Position numbers and translations under genes: made by a program. Shown here one piece after another: positions 51,501 through 63,000 of a stretch of DNA of 64,000 bases. Numbering within the stretch: the first letter of the stretch is position 1; every line of letters starts with the position of its first letter. The notes beneath the pieces are model-generated. The model was not told where the DNA came from and made no database searches. It was given only the letters and a program-made list of their open reading frames with translations. Origin of the DNA: Gymnogyps californianus (taxonomy: Eukaryota; Chordata; Aves; Accipitriformes; Cathartidae); assembly GCF_018139145.2 (NCBI RefSeq), contig NC_059471.1, positions 44,260,226-44,324,225 of the forward strand, read 5' to 3'.

Positions 51501-53800
51501 ATTTACAATATTGTAATCCACTATTGTAAAATTTACAAAGCTGACATACTTTGATCCTGCTAATGGGAGAATCTGGCCCAATGGGGTCAGAGAAGAATGT
51601 AGCAGCATATGTATATTGTATAAATACAAATAAAATAGATCACAAAGTACTCGGAAAATGACAGCTACTTTAATTCTTAAAGGGCTTAGACTTCCAACCC
51701 CTTTAGAAATTATGAAACGAAGAATAACAAAAAAACAACCCCCCATTATTATCCAAGCACAAGTGGTATAAGATCATTTATCTTGATGGATGTCACCTTA
51801 GAGCACATATTATCCCTATCTCTCAAAGTGTTTTTTCCCCCTTATTTCATCTCTGACATTCATTGTAAATTTAATGATCCACATACGATTTGCTGGTGTC
51901 TCAGTCTGGTGTTTTGAATCATGAAACTAGTGCTAAATTTATGGCACTGCAGTACCACTTAGTGAATCATTAAGCAGTACAGTGATTTTAATGATTTGGA
52001 TCATACTGGACCTCATCACTGTATAATGAGGTTCCATTTAGTGTAAATTTTATGTAAAAATTCAATTTGCAAACCAACAACATGAAACTGCAACATTTTT
52101 TCTAACCTGACATTGTATTTATTTATTGTGATTTCCACCAGTGTTTCACATGGGGAAAGAAAATGTTGCCTCATTACAAAAATAATTTTTTACAGTCCTC
52201 GCACCACTGAAAAATATGTACTTTCAGATTGGTATTTTTGTAGAAATCTATTCTTAAACATAAACCTCTAGAGGGCTCAGATACGGTTATTAGAGTATGC
52301 TGAATTAGATTGTGATATTACTGATCTGATTAAGCACTTGGAGAAGTGGTCGTTCAAAGGGCTCCCAAACCCTTCTCTGCTGTCCGAGAGGATCCACCAA
52401 CACAGAGGGGAACTTTCATTACTGCCCAGCTCAATAGCATTGGGTCACCCCATTGCTGTTTCCATTATAAACTCTGTTTCTCAAACTGAAGGCTTTCCAT
52501 GCTGAATGTTTATACCTTGCTTCTCTAAAATAAACTGAAGGAACTGAATAGATATATGTTATCAACCCAAATACAAATTCCCCACTTTGAGCAGTTTTAC
52601 ACTGTAGAAAGTGTAATGAGCACAATGGAGCTAATGTATTGTTAAAATAACTAGTAGTTCATATAGAAAGTTTTTCATTTGCAAACCAGTAATTTTAGAC
52701 AATTTTTTCAGCAAAGTTTGCTTCTCAAGTTGATTTGTATCAAACAAAAGCAATCTAAAATATTCACAGATAATACTTGGATCATTCTCTAATTCCATTT
52801 CATCTAACCTCTTGGTAGTGTTAACTACCAAGTAATATGGTTGGGCCAGAGCCCTAAAACAGAACTTTAATGGCAAGGAAGTAGAGTTCTTGAAAAAACT
52901 GATGGTTTTTCAGTTCTTCTTGTCCAGATGACATACATTTGAGGAGCTTGAGATTTAGTTAATTAAGTCATTGAAGCACTACATTATTTTTGAGGTGGTG
53001 TAAAAAAATAGGGATATACTAAAAATCCTTAAATTAATTTATTTGTTAGTTCAACAGCACATGGCAGCTCAGACTCTCTAAGTACTTTACAGATATCTAA
53101 GGTAAAAAAGAGGTGAATAGGATGAGAGAGGGTTTTTTTCCCCCAAAGGAAAAATGAAAACAATGAGTAATAGTCACCATGCAGTAAATCAAATGCATAT
53201 AACTGGCAAATAAGCAAAGTAACACAATGACCCTAACAAAGTCTCCAAGAAATGCTCATGTTACAAAACATCCTAGAATGGTGCAGCCACTTTTCTTCAT
53301 GACTACCCAACTCAGATGCCCTTTGCCAGACATAAAACAAAGAAACTTTCTGTTAAGCAGCATCAATGGTTAAGAATTATGTGGTACTACATACCTGTGC
53401 ATTTTTTAAATGGAGAGGAATATAACAGAGATAGAAGCTCCTCTCAGCCTTTTACCTTTCTTTTACATGGTGCAGTTGTAGGCACAATATTTTATGGAAC
53501 CAGGAACAGTCAGTAATCTGACTTGAGAGACAGTAAATCTTACTATATAAAGTTGCATAGTTGCTGTGGAGTTAGAAATATGAGATCCATATAGAAATAT
53601 GGAGTTAGAAATATAAGATTGCTAGCAAACAATTTGAAATACATCTTTTTTAAAAATTTACAATTGAATCCACATTTACTTGTATCAGTGTTGTAGCCAC
53701 AAGACTGCTAGCTCTGCAAAGCAAAACCTGTCTTTAGCCATATATGCAGTGCCCAATGCATTTTTGCTACTATAGGTTTAGGAAATAACAAGGCTTGCTT
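48550..53800. other. Long unique stretch with no gene or clear repeat
   Basis: About 5 kb of AT-rich DNA. A 10-bp tandem repeat (GGTGCACCTT twice) lies at 49119-49138, and a small local duplication (GGAGTTAGAAATAT) lies at about 53560-53612. Open frames up to 111 codons (for example 50585-50920 minus) lack recognisable features. Confidence 0.5.
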
Positions 53801-54168
53801 TCATCTAGCTGAAGGGATATACACATGCACACTCTCACATATAACAGATTCAATAATATTCTCATACATAGGTTTGCGAGTACCAGAGCTAAACAAGCCC
53901 AGTTTCCTATGGATTTGTGTGTCACAGCTGATACCCTCTCCTGTTACGGATGTTACGTTTCCAGCAAACATTTCCTGCTCACAGAAAGCACTTCTGTTTT
54001 GTGTGGATTCTTTGATGGCTAACAATGGTTGAGCAGTGGTTACAATCTTTTCTTCAACTGGGTCACTAAGAGGGTCTCTCTCTTCAACTTTGCAATCTGC
54101 ATTACACATTTCCACAGTTTGGTGATCCGTGAAACCTATACTCTGCTGTGAAATTCGTTCAAAACTAA
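53801..54168 (-). CDS. Possible protein-coding exon or exon remnant, unrecognised
   Basis: On the minus strand the frame is open for about 120 codons from near 54168 to a TGA at 53801-53803. Composition is mixed and protein-like, with segments such as VEERDPLSDPVEEKIVTTAQ and few low-complexity runs. Immediately upstream is a good acceptor-like arrangement: a pyrimidine-rich tract on the minus strand (plus 54178-54205) followed by two nearby AG dinucleotides (54169-54170 and 54165-54166). A donor-like GTGAGA lies near the 3' end at about 53840. I do not recognise the protein and see no neighbouring exon, promoter or poly-A signal. It could be an internal or terminal exon of a gene extending outside the window, or a chance open frame. 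Confidence 0.3.
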
Positions 54169-57100
54169 CTAAAGGGTATTAAGAGAGCAGGGGTTGAGGG
54201 AAATAGTCAAACAGACCTAGACCAAGATAGTATAAATGCAGAAGGTCTTTTTCCTTTGTAATCAAAATAAGAACAGAAAGTTGGGTTAGCAGTTTCCTCA
54301 AAGGCTGTCTTTTGTTTAAAGTAGGTGGAACATTTTAATTTGCTGTTGCCATGATCTCAAAACTTCATAATGAAATTTTTTTAACATGCTGTATCAGCCC
54401 AGCTGAGTCAGAGCATTCAAATTAATTGGCCTGCAATTTTTCTTTATAGTGGGTGCAGCAAAACCACAAAAACGTTTTGGAATCTCTAAAGGATGCTTTT
54501 ATTATAGCACGAGGCAGACCAAAAAACTTTTTAAAGAGAAAAAAATCTGGTCTGCCAGGTGAGACAAAGTAAACTACAAGGGTTGGCAAAGATACCCCAA
54601 CATGCACCTCTGCCTGACACACTCTGCAATTCCCAGCTGCTTGTGCTGGTTTCCTAATGAAAAAAGGTTTTTGTGGATGAATAAAGATCTAGTCATCCAT
54701 CAGTCCTGGTCAGCTCCTGGCCATTGACGAAACTCTGGTCAATTTTAGCCGAGCTTGATAGAGTAATAGAAGAGCCTAAGATAATTAATTGGAACAAGTC
54801 TTTCAAGAATTAGCAGGTGGGCTACGAATGGTCTCCATAGGTAGCCATGACCCTACTGACCTAAATTGTGCATGCAGATGGCCTGCTAGCACACATGCAG
54901 CCTGGAGGCAGTGAGCCCTCTGTGGCCACTTGCCCAGGCAGAAGTTCAAGTGTATGGGAGGTGACTGTGGGCACTATAGCAAGAGAAGAGGAACTTATAG
55001 GAGGCATGAAAGAGAATTGAAGGTGGTGCAGTAGGAAATGGAATTACCTTGTGCATTTAGAAGATGTAAGATTCACATCCACAGGTGACTAAAAATCTCC
55101 ACAATTCAATGAAAACTTGTTTCCTCTTATTCTGATGTCTTGTCAAAATAACATTACATAGTTAGCAACGAAGTGATAGCCTACCCTTTGGAAAAGAGGA
55201 ACTACAGAGTAGCAGCAGCACCAGTTATAGTTATGTTATTGCAAGGGCTTTCTCAGGTCATTCAGATTACCCAAGGCATCTGGACCACACAAGCAGTTTG
55301 ACCCATACAAGCAGTGTTCATAACAAATAATACTTTGAGCAATTCCTCAGCAAAGGTTAGCTGACTGACAGGTTAGCATGACAGCTTTTTGTTGGTTTCC
55401 TGAGCAGCTTTGTTGCAGCTCATACAGAGCACACAGTTCATCCAACACAGAGATTAGATGTCTAAACAGATACTAAATAAAGCTTCAAAGCAGATAACAT
55501 GACACTATTCAGAAAAAAGTATTGTTGTAGTGTTTGGGCTGTGAGAAGGTAATGGTGTTCAGAAAAAAAACCTACCGCTATTGTCAAAGGTGACTTGTGA
55601 TTCTGGCCAATAGTCTAAAACGTCTCAGAGGTTAATGTATGTTTCAGAATATTTCATGTAAAACAGACACTTTAAAGGCAATTTGAATTATCCACCTCAT
55701 AAATCAGTATTTTTTTTAAATGTTGGCTGGAATCTATCTCAAGCTTGAGTTATTTCTCTTACAAAGTATAGATCAGTCATGTATAGTCTTTATTTTAAGG
55801 GTAAGGCCAAAGCTAAAAAGTTTCAAAAATGCAGTTTCTAAACGTGAAAATATCATTTTGTGGCTGTGAATTGCAAAAAAAAAAAGGACCCAAGCAAACC
55901 CTGAAAACAGAAAAAATGACAAGCCACTCCTCCCTACACACACAAATCCAAGGTTTGTCACAGATGAGCTGGAGAATGAATAGCATTTGAATACTTGAAA
56001 GTCTGTGTATGCTTTGATTTCAGACAGCTTTGTTTTGCCAACTGCATTTTCAAGCAGCCAAGGACAAAAATAATAGACACAGTAAACTTGTTTTTGGCAT
56101 CTTACCCACAATATGACTAGATAAACTTGTATTTTTCTAAGTTTTTATTCAGTCATTGTTGTAATAACAAGTAATTCTTCTACTTAAAATTTAAGTTGTA
56201 TGCTGCTGATTTTTTAAAACACTGTGTAATGTTTTGCAACTTAGTTATCTGGGACTCTCTATGTATCAGGGCACTGTCATCTCCAACATCAGCTTAGTAC
56301 GTTTTATTCAAGATCATTCTGTACTTGGCATGATATGATTTATTTTTTTTTTAATTTGATATTTAATTGGTGTGTAATAAAAATCTATATCATAAAAACA
56401 AAGAAAACTTTCCCATGGGAAGAATTTCCATCTCTTTGGTCACTTGCATTTTTTCAGGATGTTTCTCCCTTCTACACACAACAGCACCAGCCACTTTACC
56501 TACAGTGCTACCTCTTCATATATGATCTTAATTTTATGGATTAGAAGCAACTAACCATATGAAAACCAGTAACAAGCAGAAATTTGTTTGACAAGGGCAT
56601 GACTAATATCACAAGAAAGCCTGAATGAAAATGACAATGAAAAGCAGGATTCTGCTAAAGAACATTACCATCAGCCTAGTAATCCAGGGAGGTATTTGGA
56701 TAATGCAAGATAATAGGAGGTCCTATTTATAAGAACGTGTGGACTGCAAAATAAATGCAAACTTTATTAATTCTGAGGCTACAAATGAATTTCCTGTACT
56801 TAAAACCCTCATATTTTTCCATTTACAGACATTTACTTTTCACAATGCTTTCAGTGCAAGCACTTTTTCTCCCTTCTTTCTCTGTGCGTCCTCCATGATA
56901 TTAATGAAAAGTAGCGATATAGACATTTATAGTGTAAGTGTTGTTGGTACACATATACACGTGCATGCATTTAGTGTATTATGTTGAAACAATGGTAACA
57001 GTGGAAAATTTTTGGAGACAGTCCAGTTTTTATGACAACCTCAAGGAGCCTTAACTTAATGGACAAAATAATGTAGTTAAATAAATTGTTTCCTATACCG

Positions 57101-58274
57101 TTGCTAGTTATTTACTTTGATACTGAGTTCTAAAATATTCTTTTTAACATTAAGAAACCTGGGATACAAGACGATTTATTCCAAACCTCTGAAATTCATT
57201 GGTAGCCCATTGTTGATCTTATCATTCAGATTTTAAAATATCTGATCAGGGATTTTTTCTGCTCCAACAGTTTTAATTTTGCAAGCCACTGGACCTTAAT
57301 GTGAGCTAATCTCTTTACTTATTTTGTATGTGTGTGTGGGAAATCTAAGAAGGCTTTTTTGTTTAAAATAACGAGTTTATGTGCATGCACAGCAATTACT
57401 GACATTTCATAAAGTTCATATTGCTGTTCTGTATATCTCAAATGTCTGTATCAGGGCACCAAAGAGGAAAAAAACACTTTGAAAACAGAGCCTGAATGAG
57501 ACGCTAGGTTAATATAGGAGTGAGTCCATTTTAATAGCACAATTTTTGCTTTATTGCATTGTACTTCAAAGAGACTTGAACATAATTGGTTTCCATTTTC
57601 CTCCCCTTTTACACTAATAAAGTCTGTGCTAAGGATATTCTGCCGTGGAAAGTAAATATATCCTTTCTTGTACCATATACAGAAACTATAGGAAGAGTTG
57701 CATTAGGAGAAGAGAGTGATCTATGGCCAGAGAATCCGTAAAATAAAAGGAAGACAAGTGCATTCATGCCTATAAAGCTGTTTAAAAACAGAGAAAAGTG
57801 AAAGTAGCAAGTGTAGGAATATCACAGAAACCTATGGTGGTGTTAATATACAGATACAAGCTATCAGACTGTATCTGGAGTTTCTACTTAGCTCTGACTT
57901 CTACATAGCTGTCCAATAAGTTTCTGAGAGTTGCGCTTGAGCCTTGTCCAGTGTCACCTATGGCATTACCTAGATTAGTTCACATTCTGATACTTTGGAC
58001 CATAAAGGACTGTATTGGTTTCCATGTTTTGTTTAACACTGACTACTCAGTCAGCACCTAATGAAGAACCAACGTCTACCTAGTGGACACCAAGTGAGAA
58101 TTTTGCAACTGAGAAATAAGAATAAATTTGAAAAATAGGAAAAAAGTGCTGTAAGATAACAATAACAACAGTAATAATGGAAAACTCCTCAAGCCTGGAT
58201 TTTAAGCTGCCATTCTCTTTCAAGGGATCTGCAAAGTTTGAAATTGCACTTTGAAATGCTGTCTTATAATACTT
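54169..58274. other. Unique stretch, no gene seen
   Basis: About 4 kb. GC is somewhat higher at 54690-55010. The 57280-57620 block has the texture of conserved non-coding DNA, but I cannot test that. No repeat is recognised. Confidence 0.5.
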
Positions 58275-58279
58275 CTGAT
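58275..58279 (+). repeat. Target-site duplication CTGAT (left)
   Basis: Exact copy at 58858-58862 on the other side of the solo LTR. Confidence 0.85.
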
Positions 58280-58857
58280 TGTTGTGGTTTAACCCCAGCC
58301 GGCAGCTAAGCACCACGCAGCTGCTCGCTCACTGCCCCCCCACCCCTGGGATGGGGGAGAGAATCAGGAAAAAAAAACTCGTGAGTTGAGATAAAGACAG
58401 TTTAATAGGACAGAAAGGAATGAAAAACAATGATAATGATAATAATAATAATATGACAATATCAATACTAAAAGAATTAAACTATACAAAGCAAGTGGTG
58501 CACAATGCAATTGCTCACCACTCGTTGACCGATGCCCAGTTAGTTCCCGAGCCGCGATCCGCGCCGCTCGGCCAACTCCCCCCTGTTTATATACTGGGCA
58601 TGACGTTCCATGGTATGGAATACCCCTTGGACTAGTTCAAGTCAGCTGCCCCGGCTCTGCTGCCTCCCAGCTTCTTGCACACCTGCTTACTGGCAGAGCA
58701 CGGGAAACTGGAAAGTCCTTGGCTGAAGATAAGTGCTACTTAGCAACAACTAAAACATCGGAGTGTTATCAACATCATTCTCACACTAAATCCAAAACAC
58801 AGCACTGTAGCAGCTACTAAGAAGAAAATTAATTCTGTCCCAGCCGAAACCAGGACA
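58280..58857 (-). mobile_element. Solo LTR, ERVK-like (same subfamily as the inverted composite)
   Basis: On the minus strand it starts TGTCCTGGTTTCGGC at 58857 and ends AACCACAACA at 58280. A perfect 5-bp duplication CTGAT flanks it. TATATAAA is at 58584-58591 and an ATTAAA polyadenylation signal at 58401-58406. Short AAT/ATG-type repeats at 58428-58455 correspond to the ATT run of the left arm of the composite. There is no internal sequence, so it is the product of LTR-LTR recombination. Confidence 0.95.
58584..58591 (-). promoter_or_regulatory. LTR TATA box
   Basis: TATATAAA on the minus strand, conserved in place with both arms of the 42.5-43.7 kb composite. Confidence 0.7.
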
Positions 58858-58862
58858 CTGAT
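58858..58862 (+). repeat. Target-site duplication CTGAT (right)
   Basis: Exact copy of 58275-58279. Confidence 0.85.
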
Positions 58863-58934
58863 ATATTCTAATTGTGGGACTATCTGAAAGGGGAAAGTTC
58901 AACTATGTATAAACTTAACTAACCAACTTGCACT

Positions 58935-59712
58935 TTATCCACCTTCATGATTTTGTGAATCTCAGCTGTATCACCCTCAATCTTCTCCTCTACAAACAGA
59001 AGAACACAAGCCTTTCAAGTCTCTCCTGATAAATTAACTACTCTGTCTCCTAATTCTCTATACTCTCCTAAAATCTACTGTGTCCTTCTATGGAGAGGCC
59101 AGCACTACCCACAATACTCAAGATGTTGAGCCGACCAAGTCTTACACAGTAGGAAAATGAGACCTTCTGTTTTGCTCTTTCTTCCTTTCTTTGAGATGAC
59201 CAAAATTCTGAAGGCTTCTTTTTGAACTTCCCCTGCCCACCAAGCTGATGATTTCAAGGACTGACCTTTCCCATAGCTGTGACTTCCAGATCTGTGTTCA
59301 GCATCATAAAGACATAGTTCAGATTTTTTTTTCCCTAGATGCTTTACATTTATCTGTATTGAACTTAATTTGCCATGTTTTTGCCCACTGACTCAGATTT
59401 TTAGGTCATTCTGGAGTTCCTTGTCATCGGTGTAACATTTTACTCAAAAAGGTATCATCTACAAACTTAGAGATTGTTTGGTCTAGTCCCTTCTCCGGGT
59501 CATTGATGAAGATGTTCAATAAAACTGCTCCAATCAACTATCCACGTAGTATCTCAGTATGGATGTATCTCTATTCTGAAAAGGGGCTAGCAAGGCCTGT
59601 CCTTTGTTTGTTATCCTTTAACCAACTTTCATGAAGGAACCTTTCTTCCCATCCTGTGTCAAGTCAGTTTCTTTAAATAGTGAAAAATCTTGTCAGAAAA
59701 CTTTCCAGACCT
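58935..59712 (-). mobile_element. Ancient CR1/L3-type LINE relic (minus strand)
   Basis: The plus strand follows, in order, the reverse complement of old CR1/L3 ORF2 sequence. Landmarks are CTTCTCCTCTACAAAC, CCAGCACTACCCACAATACTC, CTTTACATTTATCTGTATTG, TTTTTGCCCACTGACTCAG, CATCTACAAACTTAGAGATTG and TCATTGATGAAGATGTTCAA. The copy is too diverged to keep an open frame. It is the longest ancient LINE piece in the window and probably begins right after the solo LTR insertion. Edges are approximate. Confidence 0.75.
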
Positions 59713-59773
59713 CTGTAATAAAGTTGATGCATATTTAATGTAAATAGTTATTGCAAATTCCAGAGGCTGGGCT

Positions 59774-59799
59774 GGGGGGGGGGGGGGGGGGGGGGGGGG
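59774..59799 (+). repeat. G26 homopolymer
   Basis: Twenty-six consecutive G residues, followed by CGCGG and a short TG run. It can form G-quadruplexes and is a common sequencing and assembly weak point. A minus-strand proline run across it is an artefact. Confidence 0.95.
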
Positions 59800-59941
59800 C
59801 GCGGTGTGTGTGTCATTTTTATCAAAAGCTATAACATTGGCAATTTTCCTAGAAGACCAAAATAGCAACAAAATATTCCTGTGTTAAAAACAGTTGCCAC
59901 AAATAAAAGAAATGCATGGAATTTCATACTTTTATTTGAAA

Positions 59942-60048
59942 TGCACCATATGTCCTCTAATACCTATGCACAATAGGGTGCAAGTTTAATGACTTGCTTT
60001 TTGTGCCCCTGTTGTAATTAGGTATTAGAGGACATATGGCATGGTGCA
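59942..60048. repeat. Stem-loop with a perfect 21-bp stem
   Basis: 59946-59966 is an exact reverse complement of 60019-60039. The outer TGCACC (59942-59947) can pair with GGTGCA (60043-60048) after a small bulge. Within the loop, GCAAGT (59980-59985) and ACTTGC (59992-59997) form a short inner stem. The arrangement fits a miniature inverted-repeat element or a microRNA-like hairpin. Perfect arms suggest recent origin or selection on pairing. Confidence 0.75.
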
Positions 60049-63000
60049 GCCTTAGCAGTGAATTTTCTTGTTTTGATGGTTTTCTGCTACAGGCATAACA
60101 TTACTACAGTGATGATATTGTTGGGAGAATTAATTCATGTGTTGACTTCTAGCTCTGAAACCTGAAATTCCTTTCGGATTATACATATTTATGGAATCTC
60201 AAAACTAAATATGTAACTAGTATCAACAGGTGAATGATCAATAAAAAAAGAGCATAATCAGTTCAAATAGTATAATTTTAGACACCATAGTGAATGCTGC
60301 ATTTATTACGCTTCAAATTGTAGTCAGAGTTCAGCTTTCATTGTTGAAGGAGTGGCTATCTCTTTCCCTTTCAAAATCTCCTTTTACATACATGCATGCT
60401 GCTCAAGCGAGCATCCAGCCTCACGTCTTTCTTTCCCTGATGTGTAATCCTCAGTTCTCCCTCTCTTACTCAAGTCCCTGAGTTATGTCACCTTCAGTAT
60501 CTGCTCTGTTTATTCAGCCAGTCTGACTGAGCTCAGACATTTTTCATTTTTTATTATAGGAATCTGTGGTTAGCCATTGTCTGGTACAGAGATGATACAA
60601 TCCTTTTAAAAAAAAAAATGTTTATTTTGCAGATATAAACAAACTATGTATGGATAAGGTATTCAAAAACAGGAAAAAAGAAATCTCAAGATTATATAAA
60701 TACACAAAAAGGATTTGAATAAGTGAAGTCAGACTGTTCTATACACATTCTTTACTGTTGTAATGTCATTCTTAACTAGTATATGAAATTTATTGCTAAA
60801 GATGATACATAAGCATATAGTCTTTTTTTTTTTTTTTTTAAATGCCCGGCATCAGACCACACAACCAAGTGTTTCTTAGTTGCTGTTCTTCAGGCAAGAT
60901 GAATTTGCCATGTGTTTCAGAGGACATATGGTATCTCGGTAATTCATACTGCACCAGCCTCCTAAACAGATTAAAACATTTCTTCTTGCATGACAAAAGC
61001 TGACACTGTTTCCCCGGCTGGTAATCTAGGGGACATTACTAACACACAGCAGTAGAAAACTGTATCAACATGTAATATTTCACCAGCACACACAACAGGG
61101 ATCAGTTTTGCCAAGAGTCATAATTTAATTGTGAATCTTGTAATAGTTAATTTTTTACCCAAAGTATTCATTCTTGAACAGTGTAAATAAATTAGAATCT
61201 TGGTTTGTGAGTATTTTATGAATATGTCACTATCTTTTCCAGGGGCACTGAAAACATGTTCCTAATGCCCCTGAAAAGCTCAACATGCAGAGACGAAAGA
61301 AGAACCACTGATATTTTTTTTTAGATTTTATCTCATGGTATTTACTACAGTTTAATATCTCTGGAAGGAATGATTCAAAATCTTTTAATTTGGGGATTGA
61401 CATCACTGTGAAGAATTACAGTGCTACAAACCAATAGCATCTTAAAATTAAAATGAAAGCATTAAACTACTTCAAATAATCATAATCTACCAAAAATATA
61501 ATGGGAAAAGTCAGTAGAGAGCAAACCTTGAAATCCGTAAAGTATTGTCACTGGTTTTGATTGATGACAGTTTCAAGAGTGGCATTAACGTTTGCACCCA
61601 TCTTTTCAATTTTTCTTTTAGAGTCAATTCTGCAAATAACTATCCTAAGGGCTATAGAAATGTTAGAAAATTTACATTAAAAACTTTATACAAGTGTCCT
61701 ACATTTGACATTGAAACTGTCAGGTAGAAGTTGTGGAATTGTTAGGTCAGCACTACATATTTTGAGTAAGATGAGATTATCTCGTCACACAGAACTTCTT
61801 CAAGTCCCCGTTCTTAGAAGTACTCGTGGTTGCTTGCCCCTGTCCCAGTGAGCGCTGGGAGTAGATCACAGTGTAGCGAGCCTCCCAAATGAGCCATGAA
61901 GATAGATAAAATACAATCTCAAGTAGCTGCTGGCACCTCCCTGTCAAGCTTACTAATGAGTGCTGTGTTACTGCTAGAGTCAACTGTCACATTATCTCCA
62001 GGCTAATAAACGGATCCAGTGACAAACAATACACAAACAAAAAGGAGCTGATAGAGGATCTTTCCTTTTAATTCCATCTCCGCATGTCCCTAGGACACAA
62101 TCAAATTGTTGGCAGAGATGATTTTCATGTTGTAGAAGGAAGTTTTTCACTGTTCACTGGTTTATGCATTTATTTACTTTTAGTTATGAGCAACAGAAGC
62201 GAGATGAGTAAATATATTGTCGTTCTTTGTTTAAAAGTTAAATCCAGTGAATACGTAATAGTTGAGAAAGTAAACTATTTCCAAAACCAATTTTCATGCT
62301 TCTCAGTGGTTCCTGGTTGTAGTGATGACTGGAAACAGATATGCCAAATCTCAGGATGAAAATCTTAGCTGAGGTATTCCCTGCACTAGAAAAAACAACA
62401 GGAAGGATAATTAACTATAAAATTGGGTCACAGAAAGATTAATTCCTGAAGATTCGTGTAAGATTTAAGGAATGGCAAGGTACCTGTGTAACCTTAATTC
62501 AGCACCCTTGCTGAGGGTCATTAAAATAGTTTGAACATTGTCAATTCCCAAAGTTCTCCTCCTGATGCCACCTACCAATCAATTGATTTGTGTGACATCA
62601 AATATTAGAGGAAAGCCAATTTCTAAGCAGTTGTTAATGCCGCTTGCAAATTCCACATCTATGGAACTCAGCACTGTTTATTTTGGAAGTTACTATATCT
62701 GAAAAAACTGTATCATATGTTTCTTTGTGCATAGGTTGTACAATAAAGAAGCTCCAAATTTATCATAGTCTAAGTATGCAATTTCCCAATTAAACAAAAA
62801 ATAAAACAATAAAAAAGGAAGAAAAAGGAAGAACTAATGAACAAAGCCAGAAAACACATCATACAAAACCATGAAGAGTGAAAACAAAGTCTTCTTCCTT
62901 GTGGACTAGACTGCAGTGGGAATGAGACGCCAGTGTTGTCAGTTGTGCAGCCATTTCCCATACCACTGAGGGATGTTGCAATTCAGCTACTCTGTTTCAG

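Noticed and set aside
59659..59871. Minus-strand frame with a proline run
   Set aside because: The proline run is the G26 homopolymer read backwards.
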